The notes: a model not told the origin generated them from the letters alone. A stretch of DNA of 64,000 nucleotides from Oceanihabitans sp. IOP_32 (GCF_009498295.1 NZ_CP040813.1:2735001-2799000); one strand, 5' to 3'. Shown: positions 34,015 through 43,629, numbered from the stretch's first letter. Made by a program: numbers and translations.

Positions 34015-35937
34015 ATGAATAAAATTTTATTAGCATCGCTTTTGTTTTTAGTATTTGGTTTTACAACGGTTACTGCTCAAGATTTCGAGATGCATCAAGT
34101 TAAAAGCGGTGAAACCGTCGAGGCTTTAGCGCGACAATATGCCGTTTCGCCATCTGATATTTATAAATTGAATCCAGATGCGAAAAAAGGCTTGAAACCA
34201 AACACGATTTTAATTATTCCAGTTTCTAAAGCTCAAGAACCTAAAATCACGACGGTGAAAACATTAGATGGTTTTAAAAGTCATAAAACCAGAAGAAAAG
34301 AAACCTTGTATGGCTTGTCTAAAAAATACAATGTATCTGAAGATGAGATAAAAAAATACAATAAATTTTTATACTCAGCACCACTTAAAAAAGGAGATAG
34401 GCTTCAAATTCCCGTTTTTAAAGTTACCCACGAAACTGAAGAAACTAATAGAGTTTACGTGGTAAAACCTAAAGAAGGTAAATGGCGAATTGCTTATAAA
34501 TTTGGAATCTCGGTAGCCGAATTAGAAGCGCTTAATCCTGAAATGGGTGAGGTTTTAAAGGAGGGACAAGAAATTTTAGTGCCCAAAATTGCTGAAGATG
34601 ATAAACGCTTAGTAGACGAAAGATATAGCTATTATGAGGTGCTTCCTAAAGAAGGGTTTTACCGTTTAAAAATTAAACTGGGCTTAGACCAAGAGCAATT
34701 AGAACTCTTAAACCCAGAATTGAAAGAAACAGGTTTAAAGGTTGGTATGATTTTAAAAATACCGTTTTCTAAGGCGGATTCCTTAGAAGATATCAAAGCC
34801 ATCAATTTATCTGAAAATATTACAGACTTTAAAGAAAAGCGCATTGCTGTCATGTTGCCTTTTAGGTTAAATAAAGTCGATTTTAAATCGAAATCAAATA
34901 CTACAAAAAGCATCACTAATGACCCGTATTTAAATGCGTCCTTAGATTTTTATTCGGGTGTTTTATTAGCTGTAGATTCCTTAAAAAAATTAGGAGTTTC
35001 ACTAAGGATGGATGTTTACGATACTAAGTTTGATGTTAACGAAGTTTCAAAGATAATCGATAATGGCGATTTTAAAACTGTCGATGCCGTAATTGGTCCT
35101 TTAACCTCAAATACTTTTGAAAAGGCAGCAACCAAATTAAAAAACTATAATGTACCAATTGTTTCTCCAATTGGTTTGAATTTGAAATTACATGATAATG
35201 TGTTTCAATCCAGACCAACAAACGATAAATTAAAAAGTGCCATCGTTCATTTTGTAAAGAAAGATAGTACGACAAATAACATAGTTGTTATTTCAGATTC
35301 GAAACACACTCAAGTTTCAAACGGCGTAAAGCGGGATTTTGCTCAAGCCGAACAAGTGTATTCCAGAAAGAATGACAAAACTGGTGATGATGAGTTTTTT
35401 GTAATGAAAGAAGATATTGAAGCTGCGTTAAAACCTGGTAAAAATATTGTGTTTTTAGAGACCAAAGACGAGGGGTTTGTTTCTAATGTAACAAGCATTT
35501 TAGCATCGTTGATAAAAGAGGAGGATAAAAGAACGAATACTCCAGCGGTACATATTACTTTGGTTACAACAAACATGAATGCTGCTTTTACCGGCGATGG
35601 GGTGTCTAACGAGCATTTATCGAAATTGCAGTTTCATTATGCAACCACATCTAAAACCTATAATGAAAGTGATAATAATACGTTTGTAAATCGTTACAAA
35701 AAACTGTACAACGCGACGCCAAATAGTGCAGCGGTTAAAGGTTTCGATCTAACGATGGATGTTGTGTTAAGACTGGTAACCTCTGAAAATTTATATAGTT
35801 CTGTCACCAATAGTCCACTAACAGAATATGTAGAAAATAAATTTTTATACAAGAAAAAACTTTTAGGAGGCTATTATAATGACACGGTTTATTTAGTGAA
35901 GCTTCAAGACTTAGAAATTGTTGAGGTTGTGCAATAA
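34015..35937 (+). CDS. LysM protein with periplasmic-binding-protein-like domain
   Basis: A 640-residue exported protein (signal about residues 1-22, ending 'TVTAQD'). Four LysM-like repeats follow at about 26-70, 88-132, 147-188 and 205-250; typical lines are 'HQVKSGETVEALARQY' and 'SDIYKLNPDAKKGLKPNTIL'. The C-terminal half (about 275-640) is a type 1 periplasmic-binding-like fold, as in branched-chain amino acid receptors: 'IAVMLPFRLN', 'DAVIGPLTSNTFEKAATKL' and 'NVPIVSPIG'. The LysM part should hold it on peptidoglycan. The ligand is unknown, and the binding-protein fold in such fusions (as in LpoA-like proteins) may act as an envelope assembly factor rather than in uptake. The DUF922 gene follows 37 bp later. 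Confidence 0.88.
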   Translation: MNKILLASLLFLVFGFTTVTAQDFEMHQVKSGETVEALARQYAVSPSDIYKLNPDAKKGLKPNTILIIPVSKAQEPKITTVKTLDGFKSHKTRRKETLYGLSKKYNVSEDEIKKYNKFLYSAPLKKGDRLQIPVFKVTHETEETNRVYVVKPKEGKWRIAYKFGISVAELEALNPEMGEVLKEGQEILVPKIAEDDKRLVDERYSYYEVLPKEGFYRLKIKLGLDQEQLELLNPELKETGLKVGMILKIPFSKADSLEDIKAINLSENITDFKEKRIAVMLPFRLNKVDFKSKSNTTKSITNDPYLNASLDFYSGVLLAVDSLKKLGVSLRMDVYDTKFDVNEVSKIIDNGDFKTVDAVIGPLTSNTFEKAATKLKNYNVPIVSPIGLNLKLHDNVFQSRPTNDKLKSAIVHFVKKDSTTNNIVVISDSKHTQVSNGVKRDFAQAEQVYSRKNDKTGDDEFFVMKEDIEAALKPGKNIVFLETKDEGFVSNVTSILASLIKEEDKRTNTPAVHITLVTTNMNAAFTGDGVSNEHLSKLQFHYATTSKTYNESDNNTFVNRYKKLYNATPNSAAVKGFDLTMDVVLRLVTSENLYSSVTNSPLTEYVENKFLYKKKLLGGYYNDTVYLVKLQDLEIVEVVQ

Positions 35938-35974
35938 ACATGGTTTTTAAAAAAATACAAAGTATCTATTTAGT

Positions 35975-36511
35975 TTGTTTAAGTTTCTTCTAGCTTTATA
36001 TTTTACCTTTTTGGTTTATAATGAGCCTCCAATGGTTTGGCGGGAGTCTTATAAATTATCATGGTCGGATTTTAAAGGAGAACCAAACTACGAGGTGAGC
36101 GCTTCGGCAATCACGGCGTCTGGAATTTCTTTTCGGTTTTCAATCACTGAAAAAGACGCGCATATTATGAGTTTTACGACGGAAGTGCTTTGTCATTTCT
36201 ACCCCGAAAAATCATGGTACAAACCAGATGAGCGTAGTGATACCCTTTTAAAGCACGAACAATTGCATTTTGATATCACAGAACTGCATGCGCGTAAACT
36301 TAGATATGCTATTGCAGAGCTCAAGGTCTCTAAATCGCTTAAAAAGGAGTTAAAAACACTAAATAATCGTGTAATTAAGGCGCTTACAGCAATGCAAAAA
36401 CGTTACGATAACGAAACCAATTATTCTAGAAATGATGAGAGTCAAATAAAATGGCAAACCTTCGTTTCAGAAGAACTCGAAAAACTATCACAATTTAAAT
36501 CAAAGCCCTAG
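35975..36511 (+). CDS. DUF922-like putative zinc protease
   Basis: A 178-residue protein beginning at TTG (35975); no upstream ATG is in frame, and this start leaves a short hydrophobic leader ('KFLLALYFTFLVY'). The key feature is 'LLKHEQLHFDITELHARKLR' (about 89-108): an HExxH-like His-Glu-x-x-His with a following Glu and His, the arrangement in DUF922 proteins predicted to be secreted metalloproteases. 'ESYKLSWSDFKGEPNY' near the N-terminus is also typical. It follows the LysM gene closely on the same strand and could be co-expressed with it. The activity is predicted, not shown. Confidence 0.78.
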   Translation: MFKFLLALYFTFLVYNEPPMVWRESYKLSWSDFKGEPNYEVSASAITASGISFRFSITEKDAHIMSFTTEVLCHFYPEKSWYKPDERSDTLLKHEQLHFDITELHARKLRYAIAELKVSKSLKKELKTLNNRVIKALTAMQKRYDNETNYSRNDESQIKWQTFVSEELEKLSQFKSKP

Positions 36512-36528
36512 TTTTTTACACAACCATT

Positions 36529-36574
36529 TTATACCAAATTAACCATACGACATTTCAAAACTTAATTGGTATAA
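36529..36574. repeat. Short palindromic dispersed repeat (ATACCAA type)
   Basis: The element begins TTATACCAA and ends TTGGTATAA, with inner ACGACATTTCAAAACTT. The reverse complement of its body matches the left end of the larger element at 43741, so the two belong to one family. Confidence 0.6.
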
Positions 36575-36643
36575 TGAATAGCAAATTCAATTTTTAATTT
36601 GGTATGGTATGTTTAGTTGTGTTATCTGTTCTATTTTAATAAA

Positions 36644-36889
36644 ATGCCTAAAAGTATATTTATGATTCCTGATAAAGAATTTTTAATAAAACTGGCCTAT
36701 ACCAAAATGCCATATGGTAAATATAAAGATCGGTATTTAATTGACTTACCCGAGTATTATATAGTTTGGTATAATAATAAGGGGTTTCCTAAAGGGAAAT
36801 TAGGGGATATGCTTAAACAGGTCTATGAGCTTAAACTAAACGGATTAGAAGATTTAATACGTAATATTAGGAAACAGTATCCCAGATAA
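36644..36889 (+). CDS. DUF3820 family protein
   Basis: About 81 residues from the ATG at 36644; an in-frame TTG at 36617 would add nine unrelated residues. The chain contains 'MPYGKYKDRYLIDLPEYYI' (about 23-41) and 'WYNNKGFPKGKLGDML' (about 43-58), the two conserved blocks of DUF3820, formerly described as putative quorum-sensing-regulated virulence factors. It is a small cytoplasmic protein of unknown biochemical function. It stands alone and is followed by a strong bidirectional terminator shared with the convergent carbonic anhydrase gene. Confidence 0.83.
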   Translation: MPKSIFMIPDKEFLIKLAYTKMPYGKYKDRYLIDLPEYYIVWYNNKGFPKGKLGDMLKQVYELKLNGLEDLIRNIRKQYPR

Positions 36890-36986
36890 TATTGGCGTTT
36901 CTTTTTAACTGGGGCAACCTATACTTTTTAAAATTTTTATACGATTTTGAAAAGGTTGCAATAGACATTTTTAATTCTAAACACAT

Positions 36987-37025
36987 AAAAAAACCACTTT
37001 TTGTAATTTGCAAAAAGTGGTTTTT
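36987..37025. terminator. Bidirectional terminator
   Basis: A 15-bp perfect stem, AAAAACCACTTTTTG (36989-37003) with CAAAAAGTGGTTTTT (37011-37025), and a 7-nt loop. An A run on the left and a T run on the right allow it to stop both the DUF3820 and carbonic anhydrase transcripts. Confidence 0.88.
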
Positions 37026-37050
37026 AAGTGTAAGGATAAAGTTCTTGTTT

Positions 37051-37788
37051 TTATTTTAACCATTCAACTTTTCCAGTATCCATATCGTAAACCGCACCAG
37101 CTATTTTTATTTCGCCATTAGCTTCCATTTCTTTTAGAATTGGGCTCTGAGTTCGAATTTGGTCTATGGTGTTTTTTATATTGCTTTCGCAAACCATGTG
37201 CACAAACTCCTCATTTTTCGATGTGCGCTCGCCTTCATATTCTACAGTTTCAAGTGCAGGCTTTATTTTGCTTAACATTGGTGTAATGTTTCCTAATTTT
37301 ACGTCGTCTATAGTCGATTTTACCGCACCACAGTGTTCGTGTCCTAGAACTAGTACTAATTTTGAACCTGATACTTTACAAGCATATTCCATACTTCCTA
37401 AAATATCTTCATTCACAAAATTACCAGCAACACGTGCAACAAATAAATCGCCAATTCCTCTATCGAAAACATCTTCAACAGGAACTCTACTGTCTACACA
37501 AGATAAGATAATGGCTTCCGGAAATTGTCCTGAGATTGTTTTTCTTCTTTGCGCCGAGAGGTCTCTTTGAGTTAAATCGTTATTAGTGAATCTAACATTT
37601 CCTTCTTGAAGATTTTTTACAACATCATCTGGTGTTAAAGCATCTTGTTTTTCTTTGGTTAGAACGTCCTCCACGAGCACATTGGTCTCAGGTGCTTCTG
37701 TTACGGGAGTTGTTTTTTTCTCTTGATTACATGCAGTAATAGCAAAAATTGCTAAAGAAAGTGCAATAAATTTAATTTTACTTTTCAT
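37051..37788 (-). CDS. Lipoprotein beta-carbonic anhydrase
   Basis: A 245-residue protein with a lipoprotein signal ('IFAITAC', lipidated Cys about 20) and a beta-class carbonic anhydrase domain. Zinc ligands and catalytic dyad are in 'SCVDSRVPVEDVFD' (Cys, Asp, Arg; about 97-110) and 'VLGHEHCGAVK' (His, Cys; about 148-158), with the expected 'DLFVARVAGN' between them. It interconverts CO2 and bicarbonate; the lipid anchor places it in the periplasm, unlike most housekeeping beta-enzymes. Length is normal for the class plus a linker. It may serve CO2 capture or pH balance at the envelope. The 540-bp gap upstream shows no other gene. Confidence 0.92.
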   Translation of the reverse strand: MKSKIKFIALSLAIFAITACNQEKKTTPVTEAPETNVLVEDVLTKEKQDALTPDDVVKNLQEGNVRFTNNDLTQRDLSAQRRKTISGQFPEAIILSCVDSRVPVEDVFDRGIGDLFVARVAGNFVNEDILGSMEYACKVSGSKLVLVLGHEHCGAVKSTIDDVKLGNITPMLSKIKPALETVEYEGERTSKNEEFVHMVCESNIKNTIDQIRTQSPILKEMEANGEIKIAGAVYDMDTGKVEWLK

Positions 37789-38260
37789 TGTTTTGTGTTT
37801 AATTTTAATAATTGATTATGCTTAGTTTATATTTTAACGGTTTTAACACGATGGGTACTAAATTAATTTAAAGCATGTCGAGCTTGCGGTTATGCCCTGC
37901 TCAGAGCTCATCGAGTAAAAGCAAACATATAAAATTTAACAGTATTAACCAATATATTCTTTAAAAAAATAATAATTGTTTGCTATTATATCATTTGACT
38001 TCTAATAATGGTATTAAGTTTTAAATTCCACTTCGCTAATAAGTTTGCTTTTAGTTTCTTGTAATTTAAAAATCGTTTAAGTGGTATTATGTAGTCTAGT
38101 TTATACTAGTGTTTATAAATTAATTATATGAATTAGAAGCTTGCAAACACAAAATAAACTTGCTTGATAGACTATGTTCTGCTTATAATTTTCTTCTTTG
38201 ATTATTTAAAAATAATTCAGTTTCGAATATAATGATGCATTAATTTTTGAAATATTTATA

Positions 38261-38299
38261 AAAAAAATAAGCCTGTTTCAACTTATTGAAACAGGCTTA
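38261..38299 (-). terminator. Terminator of pnp
   Basis: A 14-bp perfect stem, TAAGCCTGTTTCAA (38268-38281) with TTGAAACAGGCTTA (38286-38299), and a 4-nt loop. On the minus strand it ends in a T tract (the complement of 38261-38267). It lies 28 bp past the pnp stop. Confidence 0.88.
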
Positions 38300-38326
38300 A
38301 AATTATTGATCTGTAAAAAAGATTAA

Positions 38327-40564
38327 TTAATCCTCTTTTTTATCTTCTCTTGGTTTTCTATCATCACGTCCGCGATTATCTCTACCTCGGTTATTATCAC
38401 GACCTCCAGAGCGTTTATCATCTCTTGGTGGTCTAGCCACATAACCTTCTGGTTTTGGTAATAGGGCTTTACGCGATACTTTTTCTTTACGTGTTCTTGG
38501 ATCTACACCAAAATATTTCACATCAAAAACATCACCCATATTTACAACATCTGTAACGTTTTCGGTGCGTTCCCAAGCCAATTCACTGACGTGTAATAAA
38601 ACTTCGTTTCCTGGTGCTTCGGTATATTCTACAACGGCACCAAAATCTAGCATTTTAATAACTTTAACCTCGTAAACGCTGCCTACTTGAGGTTTAAATA
38701 ATAAGGCGTCAATTTTGGCTAAAACAGCTTCAATACCTTCTTGACCAACTCCTAATATTTCTATAATACCTTCTTCAGTAACGGGGTCTTCGTTAATTAC
38801 GATAGTGGTATTGGTTTCTTTTTGCATTTCTTGGATCACTTTTCCGCCAGGTCCAATTAAGGCACCAATAAATTCGTTTGGAATGCGTCTAGTCACGATT
38901 TTTGGAGCGTGAGCTTTCACATCTTCGGCAGGAGCTGCAATGGTTTCTGCCATTTTATCTAAAATATGCAAACGACCTTCGCGCGCTTGTTTTAGTGCAT
39001 TTACTAAGATCTCGTAGCTAAGGCCTTTAATCTTAATATCCATTTGGCATGCCGTAATTCCTTGAGAAGTACCTGTTACTTTAAAGTCCATGTCTCCTAA
39101 GTGGTCTTCATCGCCCAAAATATCAGACAATACCGCATAGCGATCACCATCGGAAATTAAACCCATAGCAATACCAGAAACTGGTCTTTTCATTTTTACC
39201 CCAGCATCCATTAAAGCCATTGTACCAGCACAAACGGTTGCCATAGAAGACGATCCGTTAGATTCTAATACTTCAGAGACTACGCGAACTGTGTAAGGAC
39301 AATCTTCTGGTATCATTCCTTTTAAACCTCGTTGTGCTAAGTTACCATGTCCAATTTCTCGTCTTGACGTTCCTCTTAGTGGTCTAGCTTCGCCTGTACA
39401 AAAAGGAGGGAAGTTATAATGTAAGTAGAAGTTTTCTTCACCTTCGTACGATGGCATATCAATTTTATTGGCATCTCTTGAGGTTCCAAGGGTAACCGTT
39501 GCTAGTGCTTGAGTTTCACCACGTGAGAATATTGAAGAACCATGTGCAGATGGTAAATAATCTACCTCCGACCAAATCGGTCTAATCTCATCGGTTTTTC
39601 TACCGTCTAATCGTAAGCCCTCACTTAGGGTTAACTCTCGAACGGCTTCTTTTTCGGCTTTATCGAAGTATCCTCCAACAAGATGACCAAATTCTTCCAT
39701 TTCTTCTTCGGTGAACGAAGCGATTATCTCTTCTTTTACTGCAGCGAAAGCGTTGCCACGCTCGGTCTTAGAAGTTCCTTTCTTGGCTATGGCGTAACAT
39801 TTATCGTATGCTAAGTCGTGTATTCTTTTTTCTAAATCTGCGTTTACTTCGGCAGTTTCGTATTCTCGAACTTCTTTTTTGCCAAATGCTTCAGCTAAAC
39901 GTAATTGTGCTTCAATTTGAACTTTAATAGCATCGTGGGCAAATTTAATAGCATCAGCCATTTCTTCTTCAGAAATTTCATCCATTTCACCCTCTACCAT
40001 CATTACAGAATCTGTAGAGGCGCCAATCATCATCTCTAAATCAGAATCGGCTAATTGCGCTCTTGTTGGGTTAATAACAAATTCACCGTTAACACGGGCC
40101 ACTCGAACTTCAGAAATTGCACATTCAAATGGTATGTCAGACAATTGAATGGCTGCAGAAGCCGCTAAACCAGCCATGGCTTCAGGCATAACATTGTCAT
40201 CATGAGACATTAATTGAATCATGACTTGGGTTTCTGCATGATAATCTTTTGGGAACAATGGTCGTAAAACGCGATCCACTAAACGCATGGTTAAGACTTC
40301 ACTATCACTTGGTCTGGCTTCTCTTTTAAAGAACCCTCCAGGATAACGACCTGCTGCGGCGTATTTCTCACGGTAATCTACTGTTAGAGGTAAAAAGTCC
40401 ACATCAGATTGTTTGTAATTAGAGACTACAGTACCTAATAATACACAATTTCCAGACTTTACAACAACGCTTCCATGCGCTTGTTTTGCTAATTTTCCAG
40501 TTTCAATAGAAATTTCTCTACCGTCACCTAGGTCAATGACCTCTTTAAAAACTTTTGGAATCAT
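38327..40564 (-). CDS. pnp: Polynucleotide phosphorylase
   Basis: About 745 residues from the ATG at 40564, where '[18 protein letters not shown]' starts as in homologues; an upstream in-frame start at 40627 adds an unlikely tail. The enzyme degrades RNA 3' to 5' using phosphate and can add tails. It has two RNase PH domains (about 5-230 and 315-545), the second with the active-site '[17 protein letters not shown]'. A KH domain follows ('[16 protein letters not shown]', about 565) and then an S1 domain ('[20 protein letters not shown]', about 630). The C-terminus is a roughly 30-residue Arg/Gly/Asp-rich disordered tail. It lies downstream of rpsO, the classic rpsO-pnp order, with a terminator between them. 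Confidence 0.97.
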   Translation of the reverse strand: MIPKVFKEVIDLGDGREISIETGKLAKQAHGSVVVKSGNCVLLGTVVSNYKQSDVDFLPLTVDYREKYAAAGRYPGGFFKREARPSDSEVLTMRLVDRVLRPLFPKDYHAETQVMIQLMSHDDNVMPEAMAGLAASAAIQLSDIPFECAISEVRVARVNGEFVINPTRAQLADSDLEMMIGASTDSVMMVEGEMDEISEEEMADAIKFAHDAIKVQIEAQLRLAEAFGKKEVREYETAEVNADLEKRIHDLAYDKCYAIAKKGTSKTERGNAFAAVKEEIIASFTEEEMEEFGHLVGGYFDKAEKEAVRELTLSEGLRLDGRKTDEIRPIWSEVDYLPSAHGSSIFSRGETQALATVTLGTSRDANKIDMPSYEGEENFYLHYNFPPFCTGEARPLRGTSRREIGHGNLAQRGLKGMIPEDCPYTVRVVSEVLESNGSSSMATVCAGTMALMDAGVKMKRPVSGIAMGLISDGDRYAVLSDILGDEDHLGDMDFKVTGTSQGITACQMDIKIKGLSYEILVNALKQAREGRLHILDKMAETIAAPAEDVKAHAPKIVTRRIPNEFIGALIGPGGKVIQEMQKETNTTIVINEDPVTEEGIIEILGVGQEGIEAVLAKIDALLFKPQVGSVYEVKVIKMLDFGAVVEYTEAPGNEVLLHVSELAWERTENVTDVVNMGDVFDVKYFGVDPRTRKEKVSRKALLPKPEGYVARPPRDDKRSGGRDNNRGRDNRGRDDRKPREDKKED

Positions 40565-40801
40565 AAATTTTTTAATTCTAATTAAACAATGGTCGTTGTG
40601 TTGTGTGTAGTTGTTGTGTGTGACCAATGAAAAACTAATTATCTCGAATTTAATTCAAGATCTGCTTAATTATAAAAATACGCTGTTTAAAACTCTTGCG
40701 TTCGAGTGTTTTTTATTTGGGCGTTCCTTAAAGGCCGGGCTTTCCACTGTATCTTTTTTGCTTTTAATGGCAAAAAAGGATGCCGTATCAATCCCTAACG
40801 C

Positions 40802-40831
40802 AAAAACAAAAAAGAGGCTTTTAAAGCCTCT
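40802..40831 (-). terminator. Terminator between rpsO and pnp
   Basis: AGAGGCTTT (40813-40821) pairs with AAAGCCTCT (40823-40831). On the minus strand a T-rich tail follows (complement of 40802-40812). It begins 6 bp after the rpsO stop, so pnp expression must come by read-through or from its own promoter, for which I see no clear box in 40565-40801. Confidence 0.8.
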
Positions 40832-40836
40832 CTTTC

Positions 40837-41106
40837 TTATTTTCTTAAACCTAATTCTTTAATGATAGCACGATATCTTAAAATATCTTTCTTGGTTAGG
40901 TAATCTAATAGCGCACGACGCTTACCAACAAGCATTACTAAAGAGCGCTCGGTATTATAATCTTTACGATTGTTTTTTAAGTGCTCGGTTAAGTGGTTAA
41001 TACGTTGTGTAAATAACGCAATTTGTCCTTCTGCGCTGCCAGTGTCGTGCTTTCCTTTACCGTGTTTGGCAAAAAGCTCCTGCTTTTCTTCTTTTGATAA
41101 ATACAT
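40837..41106 (-). CDS. rpsO: 30S ribosomal protein S15
   Basis: An 89-residue protein from the ATG at 41106 ('MYLSKEEKQELF'), the exact usual S15 length. The in-frame start at 41163 lies upstream of the predicted transcription start. 'HGKGKHDTGSAEGQIALF' and 'SRxLVMLVGKRRALLDYL'-type blocks ('RSLVMLVGKRRALLDYL' here) mark the 16S rRNA-binding helices; S15 binds the central domain early in 30S assembly. It precedes pnp. A 5'-terminal hairpin in its leader may be a control element. Confidence 0.97.
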   Translation of the reverse strand: MYLSKEEKQELFAKHGKGKHDTGSAEGQIALFTQRINHLTEHLKNNRKDYNTERSLVMLVGKRRALLDYLTKKDILRYRAIIKELGLRK

Positions 41107-41138
41107 TCTAATATTATTGTAAATGATTGTTATGTACA

Positions 41139-41168
41139 TGGAAGCTTTTCTTCCAAGCGGCAAATATA
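41139..41168 (-). promoter_or_regulatory. rpsO promoter and 5'-terminal leader hairpin
   Basis: Minus-strand TATATTTG (41161-41168) is a perfect -7 box, placing transcription start near 41155. The mRNA would then begin directly with the stem-loop TGGAAG-AAAAG-CTTCCA (41139-41155, 6 bp) and a leader of about 50 nt before the ATG. The hairpin could be a target for S15 feedback or protect the 5' end. Confidence 0.5.
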
Positions 41169-41333
41169 CTAATTAAAATTATATTTATATTTATTTTTTG
41201 TGATAAAAATATTTTGAGCATTAAGACCTCACGGTTTTTGGCACGGCTGCTTTTTGGGTTAGTGTTTGCGTGTTTAAAATAGATAAGGCTAATCGCTTGG
41301 CTAAAGCTTTTGAGATAATGCTTTTGATGTCTA

Positions 41334-41375
41334 ATAAAAAAAAAACGACTCATAAATTTAAGATTACGAGCCGTT
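41334..41375 (-). terminator. Terminator of accD
   Basis: AACGACTCATAA (41344-41355) pairs with TTACGAGCCGTT (41364-41375) at 10 of 12 positions, followed on the minus strand by a T run (complement of 41335-41345). It lies about 25 bp past the accD stop. Confidence 0.7.
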
Positions 41376-41400
41376 ATATTTATTAAATACAGATTACTAA

Positions 41401-42258
41401 TTAAGCACGCATAGGCTGGTTAGTAATAAGATCGATATATTTATTTACTTGATCTTTTAACTCTTTTCTATGGCTTATAAAATCTAAAAAGCCGTGTTCT
41501 AGCAAAAACTCTGAAGTTTGAAAACCTTCTGGCAATTCTTTACCTGTGGTATCTCTTACAATTCTCGGACCAGCAAAGCCTATTAAAGCGCCTGGTTCGG
41601 CAATATTAATATCGCCTAGCATGGCAAAAGATGCCGTTGTACCTCCTGTGGTTGGGTCTGTACATAGTGAGATGTATGGTATGCCTGCATCTGCTAATTG
41701 CGCCAACTTTACCGATGTTTTTGCTAATTGCATGAGAGATAAAGCAGCTTCCATCATACGTGCACCTCCAGATTTGGAGATTATCATGAAAGGAAGTTTG
41801 TGTTTTAAAGCATAGTCTGCCGCTCGTGTAATTTTTTCACCAACAACACTACCCATAGAGCCACCTATAAAACCAAAATCCATACAAGAAATAACTATTT
41901 CTTTGCCTTTAGATTTTCCTACGGCACTGCGAACGGCGTCTTTTAACTTTGTTTTTTCTTGAGCTGCTTTTAAACGGTCTGGATACTTTTTGGTATCCTC
42001 AAACTTTAAGGGGTCTTTAGATTCTAAATTAGCATCTAATTCTTTAAACTTATTGTCATCAAACAAGATTTCAAAATATTCCTTACTGCCAATTCTAACA
42101 TGGTAGCCATCTTCTGGACTTACATAAAAGTTTTTTTCTAATTCTTCAGCGTCTACAATTTTTCCTGTTGGGGATTTGTACCAAAGTCCTTTCGGGGTAT
42201 CTTTTTTTTCTTCTGTACTCGTGTGTATTCCTTTTCCTTTTCTTTTAAACCAAGACAT
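41401..42258 (-). CDS. accD: Acetyl-CoA carboxylase carboxyltransferase subunit beta
   Basis: A 285-residue subunit that, with AccA, transfers carboxyl from biotin to acetyl-CoA to make malonyl-CoA for fatty acid synthesis. The carboxyltransferase core has '[17 protein letters not shown]' (about 130), '[18 protein letters not shown]' (about 161), '[20 protein letters not shown]' (about 205) and 'GFAGPRIV' (about 231). The N-terminal region aligns with the zinc ribbon of E. coli AccD, but both Cys pairs are replaced: 'WYKSPTGK' and 'YVSPEDGYH' stand where CxxC motifs normally are. Flavobacterial AccD seem to share this, so the subunit is probably functional without zinc. It follows fbaA on the same strand. 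Confidence 0.95.
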   Translation of the reverse strand: MSWFKRKGKGIHTSTEEKKDTPKGLWYKSPTGKIVDAEELEKNFYVSPEDGYHVRIGSKEYFEILFDDNKFKELDANLESKDPLKFEDTKKYPDRLKAAQEKTKLKDAVRSAVGKSKGKEIVISCMDFGFIGGSMGSVVGEKITRAADYALKHKLPFMIISKSGGARMMEAALSLMQLAKTSVKLAQLADAGIPYISLCTDPTTGGTTASFAMLGDINIAEPGALIGFAGPRIVRDTTGKELPEGFQTSEFLLEHGFLDFISHRKELKDQVNKYIDLITNQPMRA

Positions 42259-42526
42259 AATGATTTGCTGTTTTAAATTTACGATGTTTAAGATTGTTTA
42301 ATCTATTTCTATCGTGAATTGTGTTGTGGATTGTAGTTTTTCGTTGTATATCTATGTACACTACAAGCCTGATTACAAAATTAAAGCTTTATTTCAATTT
42401 CGTGGCAAGCCTTAAGCGATTTTTGTTAACGAAACTCTAAAAACCCTTCTGTAGTCTATTTTTACCACAGTTTTTTATGAAAATGACCTTCCGTATGGTA
42501 AGATCTTTACGGTGTTCTCATACCGT
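42259..42526. other. Gap between fbaA and accD
   Basis: No gene is visible. Near 42490-42527, just past the fbaA stop, CCGTATGG/TTTACGG/CATACCG fragments can pair in several weak ways, but none makes a clear terminator. No -7 box of good quality is seen before accD, so accD may be read from fbaA. Confidence 0.4.
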
Positions 42527-43592
42527 TTATAATGTATTTACATTGTTTAAATCTTCAAAAGCCTTTTTTAAACGTGCTATAAATGTTTTTTCGCCTTCAC
42601 GCAGCCAAACACGAGGATCGTAGTATTTTTTATTTGGGAGGTTTTCACCATCAGGATTTCCAATTTGCCCTTTTAAATACTCGGCTTTATCTTTCATATA
42701 ATCGCGTACTCCAGTAGTGAAAGCATACTGTAAATCGGTATCGATATTCATTTTAATAACACCATAACTTATGCCTTCTCGAATTTCTTCAAGCGAAGAC
42801 CCAGAACCTCCGTGAAATACAAAATCAATATGATTGTGCTCTACCCCATATTTTTTTGAGATGTATTCTTGTGAGTTCTTTAATATTTTTGGGGTGAGTT
42901 TTACGTTACCTGGTTTGTAAACACCGTGCACATTACCAAACGCCGCTGCAATTGTAAACTGCGAACTTACTTTGCTTAATTCTTCGTAAGCATAAGCTAC
43001 CTCTTCTGGTTGCGTGTATAATTTAGAGTCGTCTACATCGGTATTATCCACACCATCTTCTTCGCCTGTAATTCCCAACTCAATTTCTAAAGTCATGCCA
43101 ATTTTCGACATTCTTTCTAAATAGGTTTTACAGATGGCAATGTTTTCTTCGATAGGTTCTTCTGATAGGTCAATCATATGTGAACTGAATAAAGATTTTC
43201 CAGTTTCTTTAAAATGAGTTTCACTAGCATCTAATAAGCCATCTATCCAAGGTAATAATTTTTTTAGCGCAATGGTCGGTGTGCAAAATAACGGTAGCAC
43301 CATAAGCCTCAGCTAAAGTGTGTATATGTTTTGCCCCAGCAACGGCACCAGCTATGGCCGCTTTTTGATTTTCGTTACCGAGTCCTTTACCGGCATTAAA
43401 TTGGGCACCACCATTGGAGAATTGAATAATTACTGGCGCATTTAAATCTTTTGCGGTTTCTAAAACAGCATTAATAGTATCTGAACCTACTACGTTAACT
43501 GCAGGTAGTGCATAATTATTCGCTTTTGCATGGTTAAAAATAGCTTGCACTTCTTTACCTGTCGCAACACCTGGCTTTATATTGTGTCCCAT
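42527..43592 (-). pseudogene. fbaA: Class II fructose-bisphosphate aldolase, broken by a one-base frameshift
   Basis: Two overlapping frames together make one complete class II aldolase of about 354 residues (E. coli FbaA type). The first (43592 to about 43260) has 'GVATGKEVQAIF', 'PAVNVVGSDTINAVLE' and 'ILHTDHCAKK', the zinc His and catalytic Asp region. The second continues 'KKLLPWIDGLLDAS', 'GMTLEIELGITGEEDG', 'AAAFGNVHGVY' and 'DFVFHGGSGSS'. The break is at an A7 tract (T7 on the plus strand, 43259-43265); A6 would restore 'CAKKLLPWIDG' exactly. As the enzyme is central to glycolysis and everything else is intact, a sequencing or assembly error is the simplest cause; a real mutation or slippage is possible. 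Confidence 0.9.
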
Positions 43593-43629
43593 TGTAATTT
43601 TAAATTGATTAATAGTTTAATTAAGCTTT

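Noticed and set aside
40611-40862. Plus-strand 83-residue frame between pnp and rpsO
   Set aside because: It runs through the rpsO terminator and into rpsO on the opposite strand, and has no family resemblance.
41107-41163. Upstream start of rpsO at 41163
   Set aside because: It lies before the predicted transcription start and would add 19 residues absent from S15 proteins.
43224-43303. Programmed -1 ribosomal frameshift at A7 in fbaA
   Set aside because: The needed shift is +1 (skipping one base), not -1. No stop-proximal slippery design or downstream structure is evident, and aldolases are not known to use recoding.
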